From NCBI GenBank assembly GCA_028291845.1, contig JAQGNM010000189.1, positions 1 to 13,322 on the forward strand: a stretch of DNA of 13,322 bases, written 5' to 3'. Below are positions 7,181 through 13,322 of the stretch, piece by piece. The stretch is from Massilia sp. Its GTDB lineage: Bacteria; Pseudomonadota; Gammaproteobacteria; Burkholderiales; Burkholderiaceae_D. Position 1 is the stretch's first letter; each line of letters starts with the position of its first letter. Position numbers and translations under genes: made by a program. A model generated the notes under the pieces. That model did not search any database, was not told the DNA's origin, and was given only the letters and a program-made list of their open reading frames with translations.

Positions 7181-7975
7181 TCAGAGTGCGCTGTGGTCGT
7201 TGTTATTGTCGCTGTCGCTGTCGTCGTCGACAGGCAGGGTGTCGATATCGGCGGCCAGCGAATCGATCGGGTCGGCCGGCTCGACCGGATCGGTCACTTC
7301 GTCCACCTGGTCCAGGTCCGCCAGCGGCTTCCTCGGCACTGCCACGGTGATCGGCGACCTTTTAAAAACCTCGGCCAGGGCGCCGTTGATGATGCGCTCC
7401 TTTAAAACGTCGGTGTCCATCATCAGGTCGAGCAGGGGCCCCTCGACGATCAGATCGCCGCGCCGTTCGATGAAGCCGAGTTTCGACAGGGTGCCCAGGT
7501 TCATGTCCATGCGGGTCTTCTTGCCCAGCTTTTCGCCGAAGTCGGCCAGCAGCGCGGTATAGGAAATGCCGATCGAGGTATCCTCGGCGCGCGCGATCGG
7601 GCGCTCTTTTTCAAAGAAATCGGTCTGGTCGTCATCGAGGTTCTGGTGGGTCTCCTGGCGTTCGCGCTTGGGCAGGATGATCTGCGCCCACAGCACCACC
7701 AGCAAGGCCACGCCATCGCGCGTCAATCCAAAATTATTGTTTTGCCAGATGTCCCTGGCGCCGAAGATCTTCGGTTCGACGGCGCGGTGCAGCGCCAGCG
7801 TGACGTGGTCGGCGTAGACGTTATCGAGCAGCTTCAGGCCCGCGTCCAGCAGGCGCTTGTCGACTTCGGCGCGGAACTGCTCGTCGGAGAGCACCCGCTT
7901 GACCATCTTGTCGTCGCGCCGCAAGGTCTGGTGCGTGAGCAGGCGGGCGATCAGGATTTGAGAATCGTCATTCAT
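7181..7975 (-). CDS. KITE-like (MukE/MksE/JetB-type) subunit with acidic tail
   Basis: 264 residues. Two winged-helix-like regions are suggested, residues 10-105 and 133-190; the second has the typical recognition helix and wing (LGTLSKLGFIERRGDLIVEG). This matches the double winged-helix plan of KITE proteins that bind the kleisin of SMC complexes. Residues 220-264 are strongly acidic and probably disordered (DDDSDSDNNND near the end). The ATG overlaps the kleisin stop by 8 bases (ATGAATGA). There is no clear SD, so translation is probably coupled to the upstream gene. The SMC-like ATPase follows after 8 bp. The role is inferred from fold pattern and position: regulatory subunit bridging kleisin, ATPase heads and DNA. 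Whether it fits MksE or DUF4194/JetB needs a profile search. Confidence 0.78.
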   Translation of the reverse strand: MNDDSQILIARLLTHQTLRRDDKMVKRVLSDEQFRAEVDKRLLDAGLKLLDNVYADHVTLALHRAVEPKIFGARDIWQNNNFGLTRDGVALLVVLWAQIILPKRERQETHQNLDDDQTDFFEKERPIARAEDTSIGISYTALLADFGEKLGKKTRMDMNLGTLSKLGFIERRGDLIVEGPLLDLMMDTDVLKERIINGALAEVFKRSPITVAVPRKPLADLDQVDEVTDPVEPADPIDSLAADIDTLPVDDDSDSDNNNDHSAL

Positions 7976-9350
7976 CGAGCGGGCCGTTTTCTAAATCAAG
8001 GGAAAGGGTGGCAAGTGACAGGGTGGCGAGCGAAATGGCGGCGACGTGCGGGTCGTCCAGCGCCACCATGGCGTCTTGCGGAGAAAACTGGATCGGCAGG
8101 CGCGCCAGCTGGGCGGTGGCGCCCTGCAGGCTCGCTTCGGCGGCGTCGCCCAGCAGCGGCAGCAGAGAAGCGCGATACGAGGCAATCGCAAACGTCGCCG
8201 GCAGCAGCGACTCTTCCACCTGCACCGCTTTCGGGCCCGCTTCGGAAAAGCTGGGGAAGTTGCCGAGGTTGGCAAAATCGGACAATCTCGCCAGCCAGTC
8301 GTCCAGCTCGACCTGGATGGCCGGGCCGTCGTTGACCGTCAGCGGCGCATCCTGCCCTGCCGGCAGGCCGCCTGGACCGACTGTGACGGTCCGCTCGCTT
8401 AATAATTCGGTTTCGGCGACGTCGATCATTTCAGCCGGCGTGCCGAACAAAGGCACTACCGGCCTGTCGATGGCGCCGACGGCCAGGCTCGACAAGTCCT
8501 CGTGCGCCAGCAGCCAGCGCTTGACGTCGGTGGTCGACAGGCCGGACTGGCCCAGCTGCACGCGCTGGCGCTCGATCTGGTTCAGCGCACGCGAGAACAT
8601 GCCTTGCATATTCAGCAGTGCGCTCTGCGCCCGGCCGATGGCCTGGGCCGCCTTGTGGGTGGCGGCGTCGGCGCGCTCGTCGGCCAGGATGGCGCGCAGG
8701 ATGACCGAACCCTTCTCCACCCAATCGCAGGTGGTATGCCATTTCGATTGCGAGGTCCGCAGGCGAAATTCCGAGCCGGAGGCGATCGCGTCGCGAAACT
8801 CTTCCGTCAAATCGACCAGGCGGCCCAGCAGGTGGCGCAGCTGGTCGACGGTAACGCCGCCGACCGCCTGGGCGCCGGCCACTTGCGACAAGATAAAACC
8901 GACATCGGCTTCGTCGTCGGCCTGCCCGCTCGATAACAGCCCGTCGAGCGCGGCCAGCACGTTTCTCGCCAGCGGCGTGACGCGGTAGACCGCCGCTTGC
9001 GCATCCCACGCCAGCAAGCCGTGCGAGCGCAGGCGGATCAACACCGTTTCCAGGCTTTCCGGCAGCAGGTAAGCCAGCTTGATGTTGATGTCGGCGCGGC
9101 TGAAGGCGGAGACAGCGCTGTCGGCGGCCAGTTCGCGCAGCACCAGCAGGCGGATCATCACGGCGTCGCCGCCGCCGTGAAACAGGGCGGTGAAGGCGCT
9201 CAGGGTCGGCTGGGCGCGCTTGAGGTGGAACACTTGCTCGATTTCATCGGCGGAAATGTCCGCGTGGAAATGCGATTGCAGGCTGTCCGCGTCGTCTTGC
9301 TGCTGGGGTAGTGATTCGGCTGCTGGCGCGCCTGCCGTGGTGTCGGTCAT
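7968..9350 (-). CDS. Kleisin-like (MukF/MksF-type) subunit of the SMC-like complex
   Basis: 460 residues, first gene of the three-gene operon. Residues 60-135 form a winged-helix-like region: SLETVLIRLRSHGLLAWD, then VYRVTPLARNVL. This is the wing pattern seen in the N-terminal domain of MukF-type kleisins. A mainly helical middle (about 140-300) and a less conserved linker follow. The last hydrophobic C-terminal stretch contains a small duplication (LATLSLATLSL). ATG 9350 is used because the next Met is well inside the winged helix, although the SD is poor. The gene ends in an 8-base overlap with the KITE-like gene. In such complexes this subunit bridges the two ATPase heads and closes the ring. 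The assignment rests on position, size and fold pattern rather than on a diagnostic motif. Confidence 0.75.
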   Translation of the reverse strand: MTDTTAGAPAAESLPQQQDDADSLQSHFHADISADEIEQVFHLKRAQPTLSAFTALFHGGGDAVMIRLLVLRELAADSAVSAFSRADINIKLAYLLPESLETVLIRLRSHGLLAWDAQAAVYRVTPLARNVLAALDGLLSSGQADDEADVGFILSQVAGAQAVGGVTVDQLRHLLGRLVDLTEEFRDAIASGSEFRLRTSQSKWHTTCDWVEKGSVILRAILADERADAATHKAAQAIGRAQSALLNMQGMFSRALNQIERQRVQLGQSGLSTTDVKRWLLAHEDLSSLAVGAIDRPVVPLFGTPAEMIDVAETELLSERTVTVGPGGLPAGQDAPLTVNDGPAIQVELDDWLARLSDFANLGNFPSFSEAGPKAVQVEESLLPATFAIASYRASLLPLLGDAAEASLQGATAQLARLPIQFSPQDAMVALDDPHVAAISLATLSLATLSLDLENGPLDE

Positions 9351-9370
9351 CGTTATTTGCTGAAATCTTG

Positions 9371-9410
9371 AAACCCCGCCAGCGGGGAGCGGCGGGGGCG
9401 TCAGTATATC
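9371..9410 (-). promoter_or_regulatory. Putative -10 element and GC-rich hairpin leader of the SMC-like operon
   Basis: On the minus strand TATACT (9403-9408) is a fair -10 box, but no good -35 lies 16-18 bases upstream. Downstream of it, CCCCGC (plus 9374-9379) can pair with either GCGGGG (9382-9387) or, extended by one base, with GGCGGGG (9391-9397). The two hairpins are mutually exclusive, just 20-45 bases before the kleisin ATG. This could modulate initiation or elongation. The element is weakly supported. Confidence 0.3.
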
Positions 9411-9448
9411 AGCTACCGATGAGCCTGAAGAAGTGCAATGCTGGAGGG

Positions 9449-9474
9449 AAATTATGCAAAATCTTGCATAATTT
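9449..9474. promoter_or_regulatory. Perfect AT-rich inverted repeat upstream of the SMC-like operon
   Basis: AAATTATGCAA (9449-9459) and TTGCATAATTT (9464-9474) are perfect 11-base arms around a 4-base centre. It stands out as AT-rich in GC-rich surroundings. It lies 7 bp past the stop of the DUF3108 gene and about 100 bp before the kleisin start. Two readings fit: a regulator-binding operator, or an AT-rich terminator hairpin for the upstream gene. The low GC of the stem makes the operator reading slightly more attractive. Confidence 0.55.
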
Positions 9475-9481
9475 GACCAGC

Positions 9482-10243
9482 TTACTTGCGCGTCACCATT
9501 TGCAAAGTCTGGTCGACGAATTCATCGTCGTTGTCCGTAAAGCGCAGCCGCACCGGGTACCACTCCTTCGACGGCGCCAGCCAGATGTCGAGGGCTTGCT
9601 CCTTCGAATCGGGCGGCGGCAGGCGGATCAGGTGGATGGCGTCGACGCTGCCGATGCCGGTCTGCACCGTTTCCGGTTTGATCACCCGGAACGTCCAGAC
9701 GTCGGCGTCACGCCGCCCGGCGACGAAAAACGTCCATTCCGAGCCGGCCACGAATTTGTCCGGGGCGGCGCGCGCCACCCCGGCCAGCTGGAACAGCACG
9801 CTGCTGCGGTCCTGCTCGCCGCCCTTGATGGGATAGGAGACGTCGCTCTCGGTAAAGCTGATTTGTTTCTTGCTGCGGTCGAACGTGGTGGTCCAGGGAT
9901 CGTGGCGCACCCGTTTTTCGACGAATTTGGCGGGCGCCAGGCCGAAAGCGTCGACCGTGCCCTCGCTGCGATTGTCGATCAGGCTGCCGAACAGGGCGGC
10001 CTTGGTGTCGGAGTGAAAACTGTACTTGCCGCTGCCTAAGCGCCAGTTGACGGTGGCGTCGCCGCCCAGGCTGAACCCCTTCTGGCGCGCCCTGATGGTG
10101 TAATTCAAGTCGGCCGAAGGCGGCAGGTCGACTGCCCGCTTGACCGGATCGAAGGCGAAAGCGGCCGGCGCCGCCACGGCAAGGCCGACCGCCAGCAGCA
10201 CCGTTGCCAGGGGAACAATCGTATTGCGCATACTGCTTTGCAT
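9482..10243 (-). CDS. Secreted DUF3108 domain protein
   Basis: 253 residues with a clear signal peptide: a charged start (MRNT), a hydrophobic stretch IVPLATVLLAVGLAVAAPAA, and probable cleavage after AFA. ATG 10243 is favoured over the Met at 10231 because GAGGA (10250-10254) lies six bases before it. The mature part is a beta-rich DUF3108 domain whose landmarks are VNWRLGSGKYSF near residue 65, VDAFGLAPAKFVEKR near 97, and LDIWLAPSKEWYPVR near 218. It is the downstream partner of a longer DUF3108 paralogue, 15 bp away, so the two form an operon. The protein is predicted to be periplasmic. DUF3108 proteins have no established biochemical role that I can name. Beta-barrel or lipid-carrier-like roles are speculation. 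Confidence 0.88.
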   Translation of the reverse strand: MQSSMRNTIVPLATVLLAVGLAVAAPAAFAFDPVKRAVDLPPSADLNYTIRARQKGFSLGGDATVNWRLGSGKYSFHSDTKAALFGSLIDNRSEGTVDAFGLAPAKFVEKRVRHDPWTTTFDRSKKQISFTESDVSYPIKGGEQDRSSVLFQLAGVARAAPDKFVAGSEWTFFVAGRRDADVWTFRVIKPETVQTGIGSVDAIHLIRLPPPDSKEQALDIWLAPSKEWYPVRLRFTDNDDEFVDQTLQMVTRK

Positions 10244-10258
10244 GGTCAGTCCTCACTC

Positions 10259-11359
10259 TCAGCCGGCGTCGGGCCGGCCGATGTTTTTGACGGTTTGGGT
10301 CGTCGTGGCCCCACTTGATTCTATATTGTCGATCCGCACCGGCAGCCAGCCCAGCGACGGCGCCAGCCAGATATCCAGCTGCGAGTTATAAAAACCCGGA
10401 CGGGGTGGGCGCGACATGTGCCAGGTGGCCAGCCGGCCGATCGGCGTGTCGATCTCCGTCTGCCCCACCAGCACGAAACGAAATACGCTGGCATCCTTGT
10501 CTTCGCCCACCAGCATATCGATGTTGCCCTGTAATTGGGCACTGTCGCCACGCGCGATGGCCGCCAGCTGCAGCGGCACGGTCGCCTTGTCCTGGGTGCC
10601 GGGGACGATGGCATACGAGGCCGGCGACGCCGAAAAGGTCATCTTGTTGCCCTCGGCATCGAATTGCGTGCTGGTGGCCGCCCTGCCCCTTCTTTTCTCC
10701 GTCATGGTGCGCGGCACGAAACCGGCCGCATCGACCTGGCCGGCGCTTTCCAGCACCACCAGGTTGACCCGCGTCACCAGCACCCGGATGCCCGCTTCCA
10801 GTTTTAGCCTGTAGCGCCCATTGTCGAGGCGCCAATTCATCGCCGCCTCGCCGTGCCACACGGTGCCGTCGGCGTCCTTGCGGGCGACGTCGAGCAGGAT
10901 GCGGGCCGATGGCGGCACCTCGGTGCGGTACGCCTTGCCGACAATCGGCGCAGGAAGCGGCGGCGCGACCGCTGGTGGCGGCGTGCTCGATGCCGCCTGC
11001 ATTGATTCTACGCCAGAGGGCCGGGCGGCGGCGCCGCCATCGATGGCGGCCGGCGCCAGCGGCGCTGCGATGGCGGCCGATGGCGGTGGCGTCGGCGGCG
11101 CGGCGATATCGAACGTCACCGGCGCGATGGCCGGCACGGCCGGCGGCGGCCGCAGCACGGGCGGCGGCGCCGGCGCCGGCGGATCGACAGGGGCCACTGC
11201 GGCGGCGATCAAAATCGCTTCCGTGACCCGCGGCGGCGCCATGGCGACATCGCCGGCTGCATCGATGCGTGGCACGATCACCATCAGCACCAGCACGTGC
11301 AGCCCGACCGTGAGCAGAGCCAGCGCAAGCATGCGTCGATGATTGGCGCGGTTTGTCAT
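10259..11359 (-). CDS. DUF3108 protein with TonB-like membrane anchor and Pro-rich linker
   Basis: 366 residues. It has an N-terminal basic segment (TNRANHRR), one transmembrane helix at about 11-30 (ALALLTVGLHVLVLMVIVP), a Pro/Ala-rich periplasmic linker from about 40 to 145, and then a DUF3108 domain. The domain aligns with the downstream gene: MNWRLDNGRYRL versus VNWRLGSGKYSF, VDAAGFVPRTMTEKR versus VDAFGLAPAKFVEKR, and LDIWLAPSLGWLPVR versus LDIWLAPSKEWYPVR. The anchor plus linker looks like a TonB N-terminus but the C-terminal TonB domain is absent. ATG 11359 is used although no convincing SD precedes it. The start region is shared with divergent phaM (136 bp between starts). The linker would let the domain reach across the periplasm. 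Function unknown. Confidence 0.86.
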   Translation of the reverse strand: MTNRANHRRMLALALLTVGLHVLVLMVIVPRIDAAGDVAMAPPRVTEAILIAAAVAPVDPPAPAPPPVLRPPPAVPAIAPVTFDIAAPPTPPPSAAIAAPLAPAAIDGGAAARPSGVESMQAASSTPPPAVAPPLPAPIVGKAYRTEVPPSARILLDVARKDADGTVWHGEAAMNWRLDNGRYRLKLEAGIRVLVTRVNLVVLESAGQVDAAGFVPRTMTEKRRGRAATSTQFDAEGNKMTFSASPASYAIVPGTQDKATVPLQLAAIARGDSAQLQGNIDMLVGEDKDASVFRFVLVGQTEIDTPIGRLATWHMSRPPRPGFYNSQLDIWLAPSLGWLPVRIDNIESSGATTTQTVKNIGRPDAG

Positions 11360-11495
11360 GGATTAAGTGTAGCGTGTTTGCTGCGGCGCCATGAGGACTG
11401 CATCGCCTGGCAGCGCCGGCTTTGCCGTTTGAATAACATCCTTTGAGCCGCTGTTTTTATCTGCTACTCTGACCTGTCACACTATGGAGGTCCTC
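11360..11495. promoter_or_regulatory. Divergent promoter region between the DUF3108 operon and phaM
   Basis: 136 bp separate the two divergent starts, so both promoters must lie here or nearby. On the plus strand TTGAGC (11443-11448), a 16-base spacer and TACTCT form a weak sigma-70-like pair. On the minus strand TACACT close to the DUF3108 start is a possible -10 but has no matching -35. These boxes are weak and only the arrangement is secure. Confidence 0.35.
11486..11490 (+). promoter_or_regulatory. Ribosome binding site of phaM
   Basis: GGAGG followed by TCCTC and ATG at 11496. It overlaps the in-frame ATG at 11484-11486, which rules that codon out as the main start. Confidence 0.8.
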
Positions 11496-12041
11496 ATGTC
11501 GAATTCCCCGTTTCCCAACATGCCCGGCGTCGCCGCCATGACCGATTCTCTCGAGTTCGTAAAAAACTTGTGGGGAAGCATGGGGGTGCCCGGCATGTCG
11601 ATGCCGAGTCTGGCCGCGCCCGCCATGTCGGTCGAAGACCTGGACAAGAAAATCGCCGACCTGAAAGCGGTCGAGTCCTGGCTGAACGTCAACGGCGCCA
11701 TGCTGCGCGCCACCATTCAGGGCCTGGAGGTGCAGCGCGGCACCCTGGCTACCCTGAAAACCATGGGCGCGTCGTTTGCCGATGCGATGAAGACGATGAC
11801 GCCGGACCCTGCCGCGGCTGGCAAAGCGACGGACAAGCCCGCCGCGCCCGCCATGCCCGATCCGACCATCTGGTGGAACATGCTGCAAGACCAGTTCAAG
11901 CAGGCAGTAGCGAGCACGGTGCCGGCAGGCCCGTTCGGCGGCGCGGCCGAGGCGCCCAAGCCCGATCAGCAAGCGGCGAGCGCGGCCGGCCTCGATGAGA
12001 CGGCGTCGCCGCGCAGCGCTCGCAAGCCGGCGAAAAGCTGA
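11496..12041 (+). CDS. phaM: PhaM-type polyhydroxyalkanoate granule regulatory protein
   Basis: 181 residues. In the PhaM family the protein binds PHA synthase and granules and attaches granules to the nucleoid. The diagnostic N-terminal half is present: SLEFVKNLWGSMGVPGMSMP, then a helical segment SVEDLDKKIADLKAVESWLN and LEVQRGTLATLK. The C-terminal half is Ala/Pro-rich and ends in a basic tail (SARKPAKS), a short version of the Lys/Pro/Ala-rich DNA-binding tail known from longer PhaM proteins. I chose ATG 11496 rather than 11484 because GGAGG (11486-11490) lies five bases upstream of 11496 and overlaps the earlier ATG. Convergent with the next gene, 5 bp between stops. It implies that the organism makes PHA. 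Confidence 0.9.
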   Translation: MSNSPFPNMPGVAAMTDSLEFVKNLWGSMGVPGMSMPSLAAPAMSVEDLDKKIADLKAVESWLNVNGAMLRATIQGLEVQRGTLATLKTMGASFADAMKTMTPDPAAAGKATDKPAAPAMPDPTIWWNMLQDQFKQAVASTVPAGPFGGAAEAPKPDQQAASAAGLDETASPRSARKPAKS

Positions 12042-12046
12042 AGTGT

Positions 12047-12262
12047 CTAGGCCAGTTTCAGGATCCTGATCGAATCGATCAGGCCATCCGCCGAGCGCTT
12101 GACGGTGGCGATGTTGATCAAACCTTCGTCGGCCAACTGCCTGGCCTGTTCGTGAGCGATCTGGAAACTTTCGATGGTGTCGCCCTTGGCGGCCACCGGA
12201 CGAATCCAGGCCGTGCTGCCAACCTTCATTTTTTCGTAAACTTCGTGAGCGATATCGCGCAT
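12047..12262 (-). CDS. 71-aa conserved-looking small soluble protein
   Basis: 71 residues from ATG 12262 to TAG (12047-12049). The frame can be extended to a TTG at 12283, but AGGAAAGG (just before the ATG, about 7 bases) marks the ATG as the start and overlaps that TTG. The sequence is balanced and looks folded: an N-terminal helix (MRDIAHEVYEKM), a strand, an amphipathic helix (ESFQIAHEQARQLADEGLI) and a final strand pair ending IDSIRILKLA. This is compatible with a small winged-helix or mixed alpha/beta fold, but no family is recognised. It is convergent with phaM with only 5 bp between stops and no terminator visible between them. It lies 100 bp downstream of the TPR gene on the same strand. 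Confidence 0.75.
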   Translation of the reverse strand: MRDIAHEVYEKMKVGSTAWIRPVAAKGDTIESFQIAHEQARQLADEGLINIATVKRSADGLIDSIRILKLA

Positions 12263-12302
12263 GCGTGTGCCTTTCCTGGACAAAACGGGCCATGTTTCTC
12301 CC

Positions 12303-12327
12303 GCGGGGTGAGCAGTTTAGCACCCGC
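12303..12327. promoter_or_regulatory. GC-rich inverted repeat between the TPR gene and the 71-aa gene
   Basis: GCGGGGTG (12303-12310) pairs with CACCCGC (12321-12327) with one bulged base and a 10-base loop. It lies 36 bp past the TPR stop and about 40 bp before the small gene's ATG. The loop contains a TAAACT-like -10 on the minus strand. It could be a terminator (though no T-run follows) or an operator over the small gene's promoter. Weak evidence. Confidence 0.28.
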
Positions 12328-12362
12328 ACCGGCCACAGGGGAAACGGCAGCCGCAAACACGC

Positions 12363-13322
12363 TCACACTGGCGTCTCTTCGCTGGCCGGCACCAGCCGCG
12401 CCAGCTGCTCCATCAACTGGGCAAAACGCTGCTGGCCCGGCTGGATGCGGTCGATGTGCAACAACACCTCGGCCGTTTCGGCCCCGAGCGCGGGATCGTA
12501 GGCCGTTTGTTGCATGTGCGACAATTGAATCTGCGCCGCATTGAACAGGATGCGCATATTGTTCGGCAATTTTTTGCGGGCGTGACGCATCCATTCGAGC
12601 GCCTCCTGCAACTTGCCGCTGCGCCATAACAGCACGCCCTGGTTCATCAGGTCGGTTGCCTCCTTTTTCGATGCGCGGATGAACGCCGCGCCCTCCTCCG
12701 CCATCCGCGCCTTGTCGAAAATGCGCTGCACCTCGTCGAGCAAGACCGTGTTGTCGTGGTTGTTGCGGGCCACGTAACACAGCAGTTCGACCGGCGCTTG
12801 CTTCACCCCCACCGCCAGCAGCAGCACCGCCATGTCGAGGCAGACCGGCACTTCCGGGCGCGCCGGGTCATCGTTGAGAATGGCTTCGAGCTCGTCGCCG
12901 GCCTTGCGGGCGCGGCGGAAATCGCCGCTTTCGTGATACACCAGGCCCTCGGTGATCTTGGCCCGTAAAGCGATCAAATCGTCGCCGGCGAACTCCTTGA
13001 GCACGGCCTGCAACAGCGACAAGGCTTCCTTGACATCGTTTTTCTGCCCGCACACGCGCGCCAGGCCCAGGTAGGCGTCGGCGCTTTTCATCACCGAATA
13101 CTCGCCGATCATGATGCATTTACGGAAGGCCTTTTCCGCCATCGCCAGGTTGCCCAGCTTCAGGCATACCACCCCCAGGCTGCGCTGGCGCAACACCGAA
13201 TTGGGCGACAGCTTGGCGGCGCGCTCGAGCACGTTGCAGGCGTCTTCCAGCTGCCCCATCGCCTGGTGGGCGGCGGCCAGCTGGTCGTAGGCATCGATGT
13301 AGTAGCGGTTTTCGGCGATCAC
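12363..13322 (-). CDS. TPR protein, 5' truncated; possible TPR-response regulator
   Basis: 319 residues are visible, ending at TGA (12363-12365). The frame runs off the right edge and its first visible codon is GTG, so the N-terminus is missing. Tetratricopeptide repeats are clear: AYDQLAAAHQAMGQLEDA, then LRQRSLGVVCLKLGNLAMAE, then SADAYLGLARVCGQKNDVKE, and a later one near residues 225-255 (LMNQGVLLWRSGKLQEALEW). The motif AEKAFRKCIMIGEYSVMKS followed by a DAYLGLAR repeat resembles the TPR half of proteins that carry a CheY-like receiver domain at the N-terminus. If so, that receiver lies to the right of the window. No signal peptide or membrane segment is present in the visible part, so it is cytoplasmic, acting by protein-protein contacts. 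Confidence 0.82.
   Translation of the reverse strand: MIAENRYYIDAYDQLAAAHQAMGQLEDACNVLERAAKLSPNSVLRQRSLGVVCLKLGNLAMAEKAFRKCIMIGEYSVMKSADAYLGLARVCGQKNDVKEALSLLQAVLKEFAGDDLIALRAKITEGLVYHESGDFRRARKAGDELEAILNDDPARPEVPVCLDMAVLLLAVGVKQAPVELLCYVARNNHDNTVLLDEVQRIFDKARMAEEGAAFIRASKKEATDLMNQGVLLWRSGKLQEALEWMRHARKKLPNNMRILFNAAQIQLSHMQQTAYDPALGAETAEVLLHIDRIQPGQQRFAQLMEQLARLVPASEETPV

Noticed and set aside
5592..7562. Long plus-strand ORF (656 codons) antisense to the SMC-like ATPase
   Set aside because: It is a GC-driven shadow: composition is Arg/Gly/Gln/His-rich with no motifs, while the minus strand has Walker A and coiled coil over the same bases.
4362..9350. A complete Wadjet (JetABCD) defence system
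   Set aside because: No JetD-like toprim protein is encoded on either side within the window, and the head motifs are not typical of JetC.

Overview
The window is GC-rich chromosomal DNA from a betaproteobacterium, most likely an Oxalobacteraceae member (Massilia/Duganella/Janthinobacterium type). That placement is inferred from a PhaM-type polyhydroxyalkanoate granule regulator, tandem DUF3108 proteins, a TPR protein resembling response-regulator tails, and the overall codon style. It cannot be proven from the sequence alone. No tRNA, rRNA, transposase, phage gene or CRISPR array is visible.

Left part (1-3080): the C-terminal tail of a proline-rich repeat protein ends at 243. It converges, across a strong bidirectional terminator (275-302), on a 53-aa His/Pro/Asp-rich microprotein (307-468, minus). 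Next comes an exported S9-family serine peptidase (618-3080, minus) with an intact Ser-Asp-His triad. A REP-like hairpin lies just past the peptidase's stop.

Middle (3230-4239): two tandem paralogous small membrane proteins on the plus strand converge on the next operon. The 122-bp gap between them is filled by two inverted copies of the same REP-like unit seen near 570-603.

Core (4362-9350, minus): this is a tight three-gene operon reading kleisin-like (460 aa), then KITE-like double winged-helix protein (264 aa), then SMC-like ATPase (936 aa). The architecture is that of MukBEF/MksBEF/Wadjet complexes, but no JetD/MksG nuclease lies next to it in this window. The ATPase combines a canonical-looking SMC hinge with a Rad50/ABC-like Walker B (IDEPFAHLD) and short coiled coils. 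This is the most interesting part of the window. Its 131-bp upstream region holds a perfect AT-rich inverted repeat and a GC-rich segment that can fold into alternative hairpins.

Right part (9482-13322): two tandem DUF3108 proteins lie on the minus strand, one secreted and one anchored by a TonB-like TM plus Pro-rich linker. They are divergent from phaM (11496-12041, plus). phaM converges on a 71-aa small protein (12047-12262, minus). The window ends inside a TPR protein on the minus strand whose N-terminus lies beyond the right edge.

No stretch longer than 300 bases is without a gene. The longest gaps are 149 bp (469-617 and 3081-3229).
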